A stretch of 64,000 bases of DNA from an uncultured Muribaculaceae bacterium (GCA_934675575.1 CAKUQQ010000011.1:1-64000); one strand, 5' to 3'. Positions 1 through 9,231 are shown, counted from the first letter of the stretch. Notes: generated by a model from the letters alone, not told the origin. Made by a program: numbers and translations.

Positions 1-128
1 CGCATAAGCAGTGCGATAGTACTTAGTTGTTTAGCTGTTACTAATTTACTAATAATCTGCATATTGTGCAACTTTTTCATTTATTGATATTTAGAAATTT
101 AATTCAACCAACGAGTAATCGTTAATCA

Positions 129-2507
129 ATGAAAATAAAAACACTTTCTTTAGGCATGGCTCTGGCTGTTAGCCAGCTTATGGGCTTCAATGCCAATGCA
201 GCGGCAGGCAGTGAAAAATACACTGTCGATGTCGATGTAAACATCATCAATGCCGGCGGTGGAATTCTGCTTTCGCCCAACGGCGACGGCAACTATCTGC
301 TGTGGGATTTTGAAAAAAGCGGTTCTTCGGTTCACATCTGCCCAAGCCCCTACATCAAAGGCGAAAACTACTACGACGACGTGCCCACCAAGTCGTTTGC
401 CTACACCGACAGCATGCACGTTCAGCTCAAGGTTGACGGCAATGTGGTGACCACCGTTGTCAACGGCAAGGAAATCAACAAATACACTGACACCTACAAC
501 TTGCTTTCAAACCATCAAATTGGCTTCTATGCCACCAACAGCAACAACGAGCGGCAAAACGTGCGTTTCGACAATGTGGTGGTAACTGCCACCGACAGCA
601 AGGGTGTCACCACCACAGTTCTCAAAGAGGACTTTGAGGGCAGCAACCCACATTTCGACCCAACCTACGTGGAGTCGGTCAACGGCAACCACAAGCTTTG
701 TCTCAAGCCAGGCATACGCAACACGCTCATCTTAACGCAAATCACCAGCGACGACGACAAAAACATCGTCGATGTGACCTACGACCCGCTTGCCGACACC
801 TGGGTGTGCGACGACGAGCTTGGCCGCACTGTCGAGAGCTCTGACAACGGTTTGGCACTCCCTGGCAAGGGCACCATAGGCATGTTCTATTATGTGTGGC
901 ACGGCCAACACGGCAACGAGACCAAAGACATAACCAAGCTTCTTGCCGCCAACCCCGACAATCCTGCTTGGGGCGGCGTGGGCGAGTTCCACTGGGGTGG
1001 CGAGCCAGCCCTCGGCTACTATAAGGGCGGCGACAGCTACGTCATTGCCAAACACATGCAAATGCTTATTGACGCCGGCATCGACTTCTATTATTTCGAT
1101 GTGACCAACGCTTTCACATACGACGACCAAGTGCAGGCCGTGATGAACGAGATTGACCGCCGCGCAGCTCTCGGCCTAAAGTGGCCAAAACTCGTGTTTG
1201 CCACACACTCTGCATGTACCAACACCGTGAGCCGCCTCTATGAGAAATGGTATAAAGACTCCAAGTACAACAAATATTGGTTCTACTGGGACGGCAAACC
1301 ACTCATTCTCGTCAACGAGAGTGAATACAAGAACTGGACCTCCGACATCAAAGACCACTTCACCGCACGCTATTCATGGGCTTGGGAAACTGGTGAAAAC
1401 CGCTGGCCTTGGGTTGCCAACTATCCGCAGCAAGTGGGCTACAAGACCCTCAACAAGCAGAAAATCAACGAGCAAATCATAGTGTCAACAGCACAGCACC
1501 CTTACTCCAAGATTGGCAAGAGTTTCCACAACGGAGTGAAGCCGGAGTTCGACAAATATGGCTTGTGCAAAGAAACGCCCTACGGTTTGTTCTTCGCCGA
1601 GCAATGGAGCCAGGCTCACAAGATGCACCCGCCAGTGGTCATGGTCACCCAGTGGAACGAGTGGATGGCTCAACGCTTCTTGATTAAGAGCGAAAGCGAG
1701 TTGGGCAACATTCGCCCAGGCGCAACAGCCAAAATCGGTGAAACCTATTTCGTTGACGTTTACAACCAAGAGTTCAGCCGCGACATAGAGCCAAGCAAGG
1801 ATTCGCTTATACGCGACAACTACTACCTACAGCTCATCGACAACACCCGCAAATACAAGGGCGTGCGCGCCATTCCTGTGCCAAACAAGTCAAAGACCAT
1901 CGACATCAACGGCTCTTTCGACCAGTGGAGCGACATCACTCCTGAGTTTAAGGACGAACCAGGCGACGCCATGTATGTCAACAGTGCCGCCACCACCAAG
2001 CGCGCTACCAACGACATCGTTTCGGCCAAGGTCACCAAAGACAACGCCAACCTCTACTTCTACGTAAAGACCAAATCCGACATTTCCACCATTTCGGCCT
2101 CCGCTGACCAATATTGGCTCACACTGCTCCTCAACGCCGATTGCAACTACAAGAACGGCTGGAGCTGCTACGACTACATGGTGGCCAACGACGGTTCACA
2201 AATGAAGCTCTACACCTACGACACCGCCGCCAAGGCTTGGAAAGCCATCAGCGAGATAACATACGTGGTGTCTGGCAAGGAAATGATGCTCACCGTGCCA
2301 AAGTCTGCAGTTGCCCTCACAGAGGACCGTGACTTCGACTTCAAGTGGATTGACAACATCAACAAGTCAACCACCGACATTCTCGACTTCATCTCTTTTG
2401 GCGACTGCGCTCCAAACAACCGCTTCAACTACCGCTACAAAGGCTCAAAGCTCACATCTGGAGTGGAAAGCGCAGCCTCAGGCAAGACCGTAGTTCTCAT
2501 CAAGTAA
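129..2507 (+). CDS. Secreted glycosidase-like protein (GH71/GH99 or DUF5010-like), tandem copy 1
   Basis: A 792-residue exported protein. Residues 1-25 are a Sec signal peptide ending in ANA-AAG. Residues 30-195 look like a concanavalin/LamG-type beta-sandwich. Residues 250-570 form a TIM-barrel-like domain with the motifs GMFYYVWHG, DAGIDFYYFDVTNAF and VTQWNEW, which recall the GH71/GH99 and DUF5010 group. Residues 595-760 contain TIDINGSFDQWSDI, typical of a CBM9-like domain. The copy stops after GKTVVLIK and lacks the sorting domain present in its downstream twin, so it may stay periplasmic or leave by another route. The start is supported by the same 16-nt context (TAATCGTTAATCAATG) in both copies. 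No clear promoter is seen in positions 1-128. The catalytic family and substrate are inferred from motifs only. Confidence 0.8.
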   Translation: MKIKTLSLGMALAVSQLMGFNANAAAGSEKYTVDVDVNIINAGGGILLSPNGDGNYLLWDFEKSGSSVHICPSPYIKGENYYDDVPTKSFAYTDSMHVQLKVDGNVVTTVVNGKEINKYTDTYNLLSNHQIGFYATNSNNERQNVRFDNVVVTATDSKGVTTTVLKEDFEGSNPHFDPTYVESVNGNHKLCLKPGIRNTLILTQITSDDDKNIVDVTYDPLADTWVCDDELGRTVESSDNGLALPGKGTIGMFYYVWHGQHGNETKDITKLLAANPDNPAWGGVGEFHWGGEPALGYYKGGDSYVIAKHMQMLIDAGIDFYYFDVTNAFTYDDQVQAVMNEIDRRAALGLKWPKLVFATHSACTNTVSRLYEKWYKDSKYNKYWFYWDGKPLILVNESEYKNWTSDIKDHFTARYSWAWETGENRWPWVANYPQQVGYKTLNKQKINEQIIVSTAQHPYSKIGKSFHNGVKPEFDKYGLCKETPYGLFFAEQWSQAHKMHPPVVMVTQWNEWMAQRFLIKSESELGNIRPGATAKIGETYFVDVYNQEFSRDIEPSKDSLIRDNYYLQLIDNTRKYKGVRAIPVPNKSKTIDINGSFDQWSDITPEFKDEPGDAMYVNSAATTKRATNDIVSAKVTKDNANLYFYVKTKSDISTISASADQYWLTLLLNADCNYKNGWSCYDYMVANDGSQMKLYTYDTAAKAWKAISEITYVVSGKEMMLTVPKSAVALTEDRDFDFKWIDNINKSTTDILDFISFGDCAPNNRFNYRYKGSKLTSGVESAASGKTVVLIK
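717..1538 (+). repeat. 822-bp block identical to 3214-4035 (gene-conversion tract)
   Basis: Every base from 717 to 1538 matches the copy 2497 bp downstream, including synonymous sites. Both flanks carry scattered silent and missense differences: 713 and 716 on the left, 1539 on the right. The block covers most of the TIM-barrel domain. This is seen directly by line-by-line comparison. Confidence 0.9.
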
Positions 2508-2586
2508 ATGCAACCATTTACACTGACAAAACCACACAAGCGTCATTTTTGCGCACATTCAGCCTCTCTATATCAACAACTTTCAT

Positions 2587-2594
2587 TAATTTTG
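2587..2594 (+). promoter_or_regulatory. Candidate -7 box (TAATTTTG) for the second glycosidase copy
   Basis: An exact TAnnTTTG match 31 nt before the ATG at 2626. No good -33 TTG sits at the right distance, so this is a weak promoter call. The two copies may also be co-transcribed. Confidence 0.4.
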
Positions 2595-2625
2595 AAGAGT
2601 ATAACAATAATATAATCGTTAATCA

Positions 2626-5154
2626 ATGAAAATAAAAACACTTTCTTTAGGCATGGCTCTGGCTGTTAGTCAGCTCATGGGCTTCAATGCCAATGCCGCG
2701 GCAGGCAGTGAGAAATACACTGTCGATGTCGATGTAAACATCATTACTGCCGGCGGCGGAATTCTGCTTTCGCCCAATGGCGACGGCAACTATCTGCTGT
2801 GGGATTTTGAGAAAAGCGGTTCTTCGGTTCACATCTGCCCAAGCCCCTACATCAAAGGTGAGAACTACTACGACGACGTGCCCACCAAGTCGTTTGCCTA
2901 CACCGACAGCATGCACGTTCAGCTCAAAGTCGATGGCAATGTGGTCACCACCATTGTCAACGGCAAGGAAATCAACAAATACACTGATACCTACAACTTG
3001 CTCTCAAATCACCAAGTGGGCTTCTATGCCACCAACAGCAACAACGAGCGCCAAAACGTGCGTTTCGACAATGTGGTGGTAACTGCCACCGACAGCAAGG
3101 GTGTCACCATCACAGTTCTAAAAGAAGACTTTGAAGGTAGCGACCCTCATTTCGACCCCACCTATGTGGAGTCGGTCAACGGCAACCACAAGCTTTGCCT
3201 CAAGCCTGGAATCCGCAACACGCTCATCTTAACGCAAATCACCAGCGACGACGACAAAAACATCGTCGATGTGACCTACGACCCGCTTGCCGACACCTGG
3301 GTGTGCGACGACGAGCTTGGCCGCACTGTCGAGAGCTCTGACAACGGTTTGGCACTCCCTGGCAAGGGCACCATAGGCATGTTCTATTATGTGTGGCACG
3401 GCCAACACGGCAACGAGACCAAAGACATAACCAAGCTTCTTGCCGCCAACCCCGACAATCCTGCTTGGGGCGGCGTGGGCGAGTTCCACTGGGGTGGCGA
3501 GCCAGCCCTCGGCTACTATAAGGGCGGCGACAGCTACGTCATTGCCAAACACATGCAAATGCTTATTGACGCCGGCATCGACTTCTATTATTTCGATGTG
3601 ACCAACGCTTTCACATACGACGACCAAGTGCAGGCCGTGATGAACGAGATTGACCGCCGCGCAGCTCTCGGCCTAAAGTGGCCAAAACTCGTGTTTGCCA
3701 CACACTCTGCATGTACCAACACCGTGAGCCGCCTCTATGAGAAATGGTATAAAGACTCCAAGTACAACAAATATTGGTTCTACTGGGACGGCAAACCACT
3801 CATTCTCGTCAACGAGAGTGAATACAAGAACTGGACCTCCGACATCAAAGACCACTTCACCGCACGCTATTCATGGGCTTGGGAAACTGGTGAAAACCGC
3901 TGGCCTTGGGTTGCCAACTATCCGCAGCAAGTGGGCTACAAGACCCTCAACAAGCAGAAAATCAACGAGCAAATCATAGTGTCAACAGCACAGCACCCTT
4001 ACTCCAAGATTGGCAAGAGTTTCCACAACGGAGTGGAGCCGGAGTTCGACAAATATGGCTTGTGCAAAGAAACGCCCTACGGCTTGTTCTTCGCCGAGCA
4101 ATGGAGCCAGGCCCACAAGATGCACCCGCCAGTGGTCATGGTCACCCAGTGGAACGAGTGGATGGCTCAACGCTTCTTGATTAAGAACGATGGTGAACTC
4201 GGCTACATTCGCCCAGGCGCAACAGCTAAAATCGGCGAAACATATTTCGTTGACGTTTACAACCAAGAGTTTAGCCGCGACATCGAGCCAAGCAAGGAGC
4301 CGCTTATACGCGACAACTACTACCTCCAGCTCATCGACAACACCCGCAAATACAAGGGCGTGCGCGCCATTCCTGTGCCAAACAAGTCAAAGACCATCGA
4401 CCTCAACGGCTCTTTCGACCAGTGGAGCGACATCTTGCCAGAGTTTAAGGACGAACCAGGCGACGCCATGTATGTCAACAGTGCAGCCACTTCAAAGCGC
4501 GCTACCAACGACATCGTTTCGGCCAAGGTCACTAAAGACAACACCAACCTCTACTTCTACGTAAAGACCAAATCCGACATTTCGGCTATTTCGGCCTCTC
4601 CTGACCAGTATTGGCTCACGCTGCTCCTCAATGCCGACTGCAACTACAAGAACGGCTGGAGCGGCTACAACTACATGGTGGCAAACGATGGCTCACAAAT
4701 GAAGCTCTACACCTACGACACCGCTGCCAAGGCTTGGAAAGCCATCAGCGAGATAACATACGTGGTGTCTGGCAAGGAAATGATGCTCACAGTGCCCAAG
4801 TCGGCCGTTGCCCTCACCGAGGACCGCGACTTCGACTTCAAATGGATTGACAACATCAACAAGTCAACCACCGACATTCTCGACTTCATATCCTTTGGCG
4901 ACTGCGCTCCAAACAACCGCTTCAACTATCGCTACAAAGGCTCAAAGCTCGCCTCTGGAGTGGAGAGCGTAACCACAGGCAAGGCCGTAGTTCTCGGCTA
5001 CGCTGAGGGTGGCACAATCCACACCACGGCACCTGCCAAGATTTACAACCTCGGTGGAGCCTATATCGGCACAGCAGCCAATTCGCTCGCTGTAGCACCA
5101 GGCGTATATTTCATCGTGGCTGGTGGCAACACCCAAAAAGTGATTGTTAAGTAA
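2626..5154 (+). CDS. Secreted glycosidase-like protein (GH71/GH99 or DUF5010-like), tandem copy 2 with sorting domain
   Basis: An 842-residue paralogue of the gene at 129, with the same signal peptide, N-terminal beta-sandwich, TIM-barrel-like catalytic region and CBM9-like module. Against copy 1 there are 5 amino-acid differences before residue 196, none in the core of about 274 codons, and roughly 20 scattered substitutions after it. The extra C-terminus (residues about 780-842, with KIYNLGGAYIG, APGVYFIVAGG and final QKVIVK) resembles a T9SS-type sorting domain, so export through the outer membrane or surface anchoring is likely. A strong hairpin terminator follows 22 nt after the stop codon. 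No SusC/D partner is adjacent. Substrate unknown; an alpha-mannan or glucan activity would be a guess from fold resemblance. Confidence 0.8.
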   Translation: MKIKTLSLGMALAVSQLMGFNANAAAGSEKYTVDVDVNIITAGGGILLSPNGDGNYLLWDFEKSGSSVHICPSPYIKGENYYDDVPTKSFAYTDSMHVQLKVDGNVVTTIVNGKEINKYTDTYNLLSNHQVGFYATNSNNERQNVRFDNVVVTATDSKGVTITVLKEDFEGSDPHFDPTYVESVNGNHKLCLKPGIRNTLILTQITSDDDKNIVDVTYDPLADTWVCDDELGRTVESSDNGLALPGKGTIGMFYYVWHGQHGNETKDITKLLAANPDNPAWGGVGEFHWGGEPALGYYKGGDSYVIAKHMQMLIDAGIDFYYFDVTNAFTYDDQVQAVMNEIDRRAALGLKWPKLVFATHSACTNTVSRLYEKWYKDSKYNKYWFYWDGKPLILVNESEYKNWTSDIKDHFTARYSWAWETGENRWPWVANYPQQVGYKTLNKQKINEQIIVSTAQHPYSKIGKSFHNGVEPEFDKYGLCKETPYGLFFAEQWSQAHKMHPPVVMVTQWNEWMAQRFLIKNDGELGYIRPGATAKIGETYFVDVYNQEFSRDIEPSKEPLIRDNYYLQLIDNTRKYKGVRAIPVPNKSKTIDLNGSFDQWSDILPEFKDEPGDAMYVNSAATSKRATNDIVSAKVTKDNTNLYFYVKTKSDISAISASPDQYWLTLLLNADCNYKNGWSGYNYMVANDGSQMKLYTYDTAAKAWKAISEITYVVSGKEMMLTVPKSAVALTEDRDFDFKWIDNINKSTTDILDFISFGDCAPNNRFNYRYKGSKLASGVESVTTGKAVVLGYAEGGTIHTTAPAKIYNLGGAYIGTAANSLAVAPGVYFIVAGGNTQKVIVK
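3214..4035 (+). repeat. 822-bp block identical to 717-1538
   Basis: Downstream partner of the perfectly identical segment inside the duplicated glycosidase genes. Confidence 0.9.
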
Positions 5155-5176
5155 CATAACATAGAAAAACCAACAG

Positions 5177-5215
5177 AAAAAGCCCGGAAAGGTTGTGAAC
5201 CTTTCCGGGCTTTTT
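5177..5215 (+). terminator. Rho-independent terminator after the glycosidase pair
   Basis: A perfect 16-bp stem (AAAAAGCCCGGAAAGG with its complement) around a 7-nt loop, ending in a T run. Confidence 0.9.
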
Positions 5216-5312
5216 GTTCTCTTTATCTTCTTTCTCCCCGCCCCTTTGTTCACTCGCAGAGCCATGCTTTAAGCACATAAAGCGAGGAAGCAATCGTCCT
5301 AAATGCCAAAAG

Positions 5313-5340
5313 AGCCGCTGCAGCAGTTGCTGCAACGGCT
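5313..5340 (-). terminator. Hairpin downstream of rpmH
   Basis: AGCCGCTGCAGCA and TGCTGCAACGGCT pair with one wobble. On the minus strand the hairpin is followed by CTCTTTT. It lies about 60 nt past the rpmH stop codon. Confidence 0.6.
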
Positions 5341-5400
5341 TATACTTTTGTGCAAAAGAAAGCATCTCATGTCGGACCGTTCAGTCCGTCATTTGTCTAA

Positions 5401-5553
5401 TCATTTATATACGCTGTCGCTCACGCTAAGGCTGTAACGGCCTTTTTGACGACGACGAGCTAATACCTTGCGGCCATCAGCTGTTTGCATACGATGACGG
5501 AAGCCATGCTTGTTGGCTTTTCTTCTGTTCGATGGTTGGAATGTTCTTTTCAT
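5401..5553 (-). CDS. rpmH: 50S ribosomal protein L34
   Basis: A 50-codon minus-strand gene, easily missed because of its length. The translation begins [19 protein letters not shown], continues [16 protein letters not shown] and ends [10 protein letters not shown]. This is the near-invariant L34 signature (MKRTFQPS, HGFRxRM, GRxVLxRRRxKGR). L34 is a small basic protein of the large ribosomal subunit. The gene is divergent from efp, with its own consensus promoter at 5592-5622 and a hairpin downstream. The usual neighbours rnpA and dnaA are not in the window. The C-terminus runs a few residues past the lysine-rich end found in E. coli, which is common in Bacteroidales. Confidence 0.97.
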   Translation of the reverse strand: MKRTFQPSNRRKANKHGFRHRMQTADGRKVLARRRQKGRYSLSVSDSVYK

Positions 5554-5591
5554 CTTTATTTCTTTTTTATTATTTTCTTATTTTCAGTTTG

Positions 5592-5622
5592 CAAAATTAC
5601 TCACTTTTTTACAATTAAACAA
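5592..5622 (-). promoter_or_regulatory. rpmH promoter (TTG-N20-TAATTTTG)
   Basis: On the minus strand, TAATTTTG (5599-5592) is preceded after 20 nt by TTG (5622-5620). This is the Bacteroidota sigma-ABfr arrangement, 38 nt upstream of the rpmH ATG. Confidence 0.75.
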
Positions 5623-5650
5623 GCCACTGCATATTTTTTACTCCTTTCTT

Positions 5651-5682
5651 TTTGCAAATTTTCGCCATTTCAATTAATTTTG
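5651..5682 (+). promoter_or_regulatory. efp promoter (TTTG-N20-TAATTTTG)
   Basis: TTTG at 5651-5654 and TAATTTTG at 5675-5682, a full Bacteroidota consensus, giving a leader of about 50 nt before efp. Confidence 0.8.
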
Positions 5683-5737
5683 CACTTGTTTTAGAAATAG
5701 TTACGATTTCAAATTATAATATTTAGATAAACAAAGT

Positions 5738-6301
5738 ATGATTAACGCTCAAGACATTAAGATTGGAACTTGCATTCGCATGGACGGCAGACTATATTTC
5801 TGCATCGACTTCCTTCATGTTAAACCAGGCAAAGGAAACACCTTTATGCGCACAAAACTCAAAGACGTGGTTGACGGCCGCGTTTTGGAACGCCGCTTCA
5901 ACATCGGCGAGAAGCTTGAAGACGTGCGCGTTGAGCACCGTCCTTATCAGTATCTCTATGCCGATGGTGACGACTGCATCTTCATGAATCAGGAAAACTA
6001 CGAGCAAATTCCTATTGCCAAGGCTTCTATCTCTGGTTCTGACTTCATGAAAGAAGGCGACATCGTTGACGTGGTTTCTGACGCATCAACCAACTCTGTG
6101 CTCTATGCAGAAATGCCAATCAAGACCAAGCTCAAAATCACTTACACCGAGCCTGGCATCAAGGGTGACACTGCCACCAACACTCTCAAACCTGCAACTG
6201 TTGAGACCGGTGCCACAGTCCGTGTGCCTTTGTTCATTGAGAACAACGAGACTATCGAGGTTGACACTCGCGATGGTTCTTACGTTGGCCGTGTTCGCTA
6301 A
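5738..6301 (+). CDS. efp: Translation elongation factor P
   Basis: A 187-residue protein of the usual EF-P length, with three OB-like domains. EF-P binds ribosomes stalled on polyproline stretches and promotes peptide-bond formation. Domain I carries the exposed loop KPGKGNTFMRTKL. Lys32 occupies the position that is modified in other bacteria (Lys34 in E. coli), so the acceptor lysine is retained. No EpmA/EpmB-like modification gene lies nearby. The C-terminal part contains the typical TVRVPLFIENNETIEVDTRDGSYVGR signature. It is monocistronic: own promoter upstream and a strong terminator 29 nt after the stop codon. Confidence 0.97.
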   Translation: MINAQDIKIGTCIRMDGRLYFCIDFLHVKPGKGNTFMRTKLKDVVDGRVLERRFNIGEKLEDVRVEHRPYQYLYADGDDCIFMNQENYEQIPIAKASISGSDFMKEGDIVDVVSDASTNSVLYAEMPIKTKLKITYTEPGIKGDTATNTLKPATVETGATVRVPLFIENNETIEVDTRDGSYVGRVR

Positions 6302-6330
6302 TCTCACTTAACGAGTCATATAAAGCTAAA

Positions 6331-6364
6331 ACAAGCGGTTTCCGAAATTTCGGGAACCGCTTGT
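6331..6364 (+). terminator. Terminator after efp
   Basis: ACAAGCGGTT pairs with AACCGCTTGT around an inner CCGAAA/TTTCGG stem, followed by TCTTTC. It may also serve the convergent GH3 gene on the other strand. Confidence 0.8.
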
Positions 6365-6419
6365 TCTTTCTGCTTATCTCGTCTTTTCACCCCTTTTGTG
6401 GGGTGAAAGGGTGAAAACA

Positions 6420-8960
6420 TCATTTCAGGCTCACAGGCTGCTTCAGCACCACGTCGGCACTGTTGCGGCACACCTCTATCTCATAGTCACACTTATCCAC
6501 CTTCCAGTCACCAAGCGTGGTGTCGTAGTAAGAGAATGCGTCTTTGTCAAGTTCAAACTCCACGTCAACACTCTTGCCTGCTGGAATTTCCACTTTCTTG
6601 AAGAATTTAAGCTCATGAACCGGACGGAACACCGATGGGTTCACTGGGCGCACATACACTTGCACCACTTCTTTGCCGTCGCGTTTGCCGGTGTTCTTCA
6701 CCGTCACGCGGCCAGTCACATTGTCGCCATCGCCTTTCACCAAGGTCAAGTTGCTGTAATCAAACGTGGTGTAGCTCAACCCATAACCAAATGGAAACTG
6801 TGGTTTCACATTCTTGGTGTCGTAGTAGCGGTAACCCACCATGAGGCTGTCTGTAAACAAAATCACGTCATTGTCCTCATAGCCGAGCTTCTTTGCTGGC
6901 ACGTCTTCCAGCTTCTTTGGCCATGAAATGGTCAAGCGGCCAGATGGGTTGGCTTTGCCTGTGAGCACGTCGGCCACGGCCGAACCGCCCTCCATGCCAG
7001 GATACCAAGCCTCAACCAATGCCGGCACATTGTTGATTATTCCGCCAAGCTCCAGAGGCGAGCCGTTCACCAGCGTAACAATCGTTTTCTTGTTGATTTT
7101 TGCCAAGTGGTTGATTGTCTTTTCCTGAAGTGCTGGGAATGTCAGGTTGAGCCTGTCGCGGCCCTCTGTGTCCTGATTCATGTCAAGCCCGGCCACATAG
7201 AGCACCACATCGGCTTTCTTTGCCAGCTTGTCAAGTTTTTTCCAGCTTCCGGTGTTGTTGTCCGACTTCGGTGTCTCCCACTCCAGGCGGAGCGATGCGT
7301 CACCGCTCGTCTTGCCATATATCATGCACAGCGTGTAGGGCTCGCCTTTCTTCATGTCCACACTGCCTGTGGCCTGTGTAGCCACACCGTTGGCAGAGTT
7401 TGCCACAGCCATTGGAGCGCCGCCCCACTCGCCATTGAACACAAGCAGGTTTCCACCGCCCACTGTGAAACGGAACGTGTATTTTCCGTCAACTGGAGGA
7501 ATTATCGTGGCCTCGTAGCGCGACTCACGCCAGTCATCTACACTTATCGACTCATCGGGCGACCTCATCTCCCACATATAGTTCAGCTCCTTAACCGTCG
7601 TGCTTTTTGCCGGCTCTTGCTTGCCTTTCACATAATAGCGTGCCTTGATTCCCTTTTCTCCGTTGTCACCGGGTTTCAGCACATCGGTTGGAACAGTTTG
7701 AAATCCGCCCAACTCATTTGAGTTGACGTAGGTCACCTTGGCGTCGCCAAAAGCCTTTTTCACGCCGTCGAGCACCGTGGTCTCGTATGGCGACAAAATC
7801 CAGCTGCTTCCGCCCATTGCCCATGCGCAGTTCTTATACTCGGCGTTAGGGCCTGTTACCAGCACATTCTTTATCTTCTTCGGGTCGAGTGGCAGCAAGT
7901 TGCCCTGGTTCTTCAGCAGTACTATGCCTTCCTCGCCCACTTGCCTGGCCACGGCTATGTGCTCCGGAGTGTTGCGCTTGCTGTTGCCCACCACGTCCAC
8001 CTTGCCGTCTTTGGCATCGAGCCAACCTATGCGGTCATAGAGGCGGAGTATGCGCAGAGCCTTGTCGTTAATCGTCTGCTCGCTCACAGTTCCCTTTTTC
8101 ACTGCGGCAAGCAGAGCATCGCCAAAGCCACATCTTTTTCCGCCTGGCATTGATATGTCAAGGCCGCCAAAAGCTGCTTTCTCGGTTGAGCGTGTCTGCA
8201 GCCAGTCAGTGATTACCACACCGTCAAAACCCCATTTGTTTTTCAATATGTCAGTTTGCAACTTGCGGCTGTCGCTCACATACTCATAATTCACTCCGTT
8301 GGCCGATGTCATGAATCCCCATGCGTGTCCTTTTTCCACAGCGGCCTTGAATGCCGGCAGATATATCTCGTGGAGTGTGCGGTCGTCAACCACCGAGTAA
8401 TAGTTGTTGCGGTTGTTCTCGCGGTTGTTGCAGGCATAGTGTTTGAGCATAACTGCCACATTTTGGCTCTGAACTCCTTTCACTATCTCTGCAGTGATTA
8501 TGCTGTTGAGATATGGGTCTTCTGTGTAATACTCAAAGAAGCGGCCTCCCAGTGGGTCACGTAATATGTTGCAGGCCGGGCCGAGTAGCACACCGTTGCC
8601 ATAGTTGTGCGTTTCTTCACCCATCACCTCTCCCATTTTGTAAAGCAGTTCCGGGTTCCATGTCGAGGCTTGTCCCACACCGCACGAGAAGCCTGTGGAG
8701 CCTCCGCCGCCGTTGACAGGGCCTCCGTGAGGACCTCGTGGGCCGTCGGTCAAGCCCACACTCGGTATTCCAAGGCGTGGAATACCCATAAACGAACCGT
8801 TGTCGCCTGCGCACAGCGCCACTTTTTCCTCAAGTGTGAGCTTGTTGAGCACTGATTGAATTTTGGCTTCGCGCGCTGCATCGAATTGAGCCGAGACTCC
8901 TGTCACCGACGCCAAGCCAATAGCAATCGCCAATAAAATCTTGTTTTTCATTCTGAGCAT
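6420..8960 (-). CDS. Secreted GH3 beta-glucosidase-type glycoside hydrolase with PA14 insert
   Basis: 846 residues with a Sec signal peptide (MKNKILLAIAIGL...VSAQ, residues 4-25). Residues 40-330 form the GH3 N-terminal barrel, with the expected nucleophile Asp252 in GVVITDW. The second GH3 domain is interrupted by a PA14-like module at about residues 430-570 (GIKARYYVKG, AGLDMNQDTEGRDR after it). The last 80 residues are a Fn3-like cap (GKRDGKEVVQVYVR). This layout matches periplasmic Bacteroidales GH3 enzymes that trim beta-linked glucosyl or xylosyl ends of oligosaccharides. Exact specificity cannot be read. A start at Met4 (8951) is equally possible. The promoter lies 68 nt upstream of the ATG, divergent from dnaB. 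Confidence 0.92.
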   Translation of the reverse strand: MLRMKNKILLAIAIGLASVTGVSAQFDAAREAKIQSVLNKLTLEEKVALCAGDNGSFMGIPRLGIPSVGLTDGPRGPHGGPVNGGGGSTGFSCGVGQASTWNPELLYKMGEVMGEETHNYGNGVLLGPACNILRDPLGGRFFEYYTEDPYLNSIITAEIVKGVQSQNVAVMLKHYACNNRENNRNNYYSVVDDRTLHEIYLPAFKAAVEKGHAWGFMTSANGVNYEYVSDSRKLQTDILKNKWGFDGVVITDWLQTRSTEKAAFGGLDISMPGGKRCGFGDALLAAVKKGTVSEQTINDKALRILRLYDRIGWLDAKDGKVDVVGNSKRNTPEHIAVARQVGEEGIVLLKNQGNLLPLDPKKIKNVLVTGPNAEYKNCAWAMGGSSWILSPYETTVLDGVKKAFGDAKVTYVNSNELGGFQTVPTDVLKPGDNGEKGIKARYYVKGKQEPAKSTTVKELNYMWEMRSPDESISVDDWRESRYEATIIPPVDGKYTFRFTVGGGNLLVFNGEWGGAPMAVANSANGVATQATGSVDMKKGEPYTLCMIYGKTSGDASLRLEWETPKSDNNTGSWKKLDKLAKKADVVLYVAGLDMNQDTEGRDRLNLTFPALQEKTINHLAKINKKTIVTLVNGSPLELGGIINNVPALVEAWYPGMEGGSAVADVLTGKANPSGRLTISWPKKLEDVPAKKLGYEDNDVILFTDSLMVGYRYYDTKNVKPQFPFGYGLSYTTFDYSNLTLVKGDGDNVTGRVTVKNTGKRDGKEVVQVYVRPVNPSVFRPVHELKFFKKVEIPAGKSVDVEFELDKDAFSYYDTTLGDWKVDKCDYEIEVCRNSADVVLKQPVSLK

Positions 8961-9027
8961 ATATGTTTTTGTTTTAACAAATCCTTATTCTTTTTCCTTC
9001 GACAATCACAACAACTGTCAACTAATG

Positions 9028-9057
9028 CAAATATACTGATTTTTTGCCTAATGCCAA
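9028..9057 (-). promoter_or_regulatory. GH3 gene promoter (TTG-N19-TATATTTG)
   Basis: Minus-strand TATATTTG (9035-9028) with TTG at 9057-9055. Full consensus spacing. Confidence 0.75.
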
Positions 9058-9163
9058 TCCATTAATGCGTCACACGCTTGTCAGCCGCGCCCACCCGGTT
9101 TTCACGGTTTTCCAGCCACATGCACATGTTCACATTTTGTTGACAACTTCACCGCGGTTTCTC

Positions 9164-9194
9164 TTTCTTCTTAGCCGTCATTGGCTTATCTTTG
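9164..9194 (+). promoter_or_regulatory. dnaB promoter (-7 TATCTTTG)
   Basis: TATCTTTG at 9187-9194, with only a weak TTTC at 9164-9167 in the -33 position. The dnaB ATG is 37 nt downstream. Confidence 0.6.
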
Positions 9195-9231
9195 CAGTCG
9201 TTAAATCTAAAATTAAAGCAGCCACAAAGCT

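Noticed and set aside
1..128. Promoter for the first glycosidase copy
   Set aside because: No TAnnTTTG box could be found. The start codon context is shared with copy 2, but no promoter is called.
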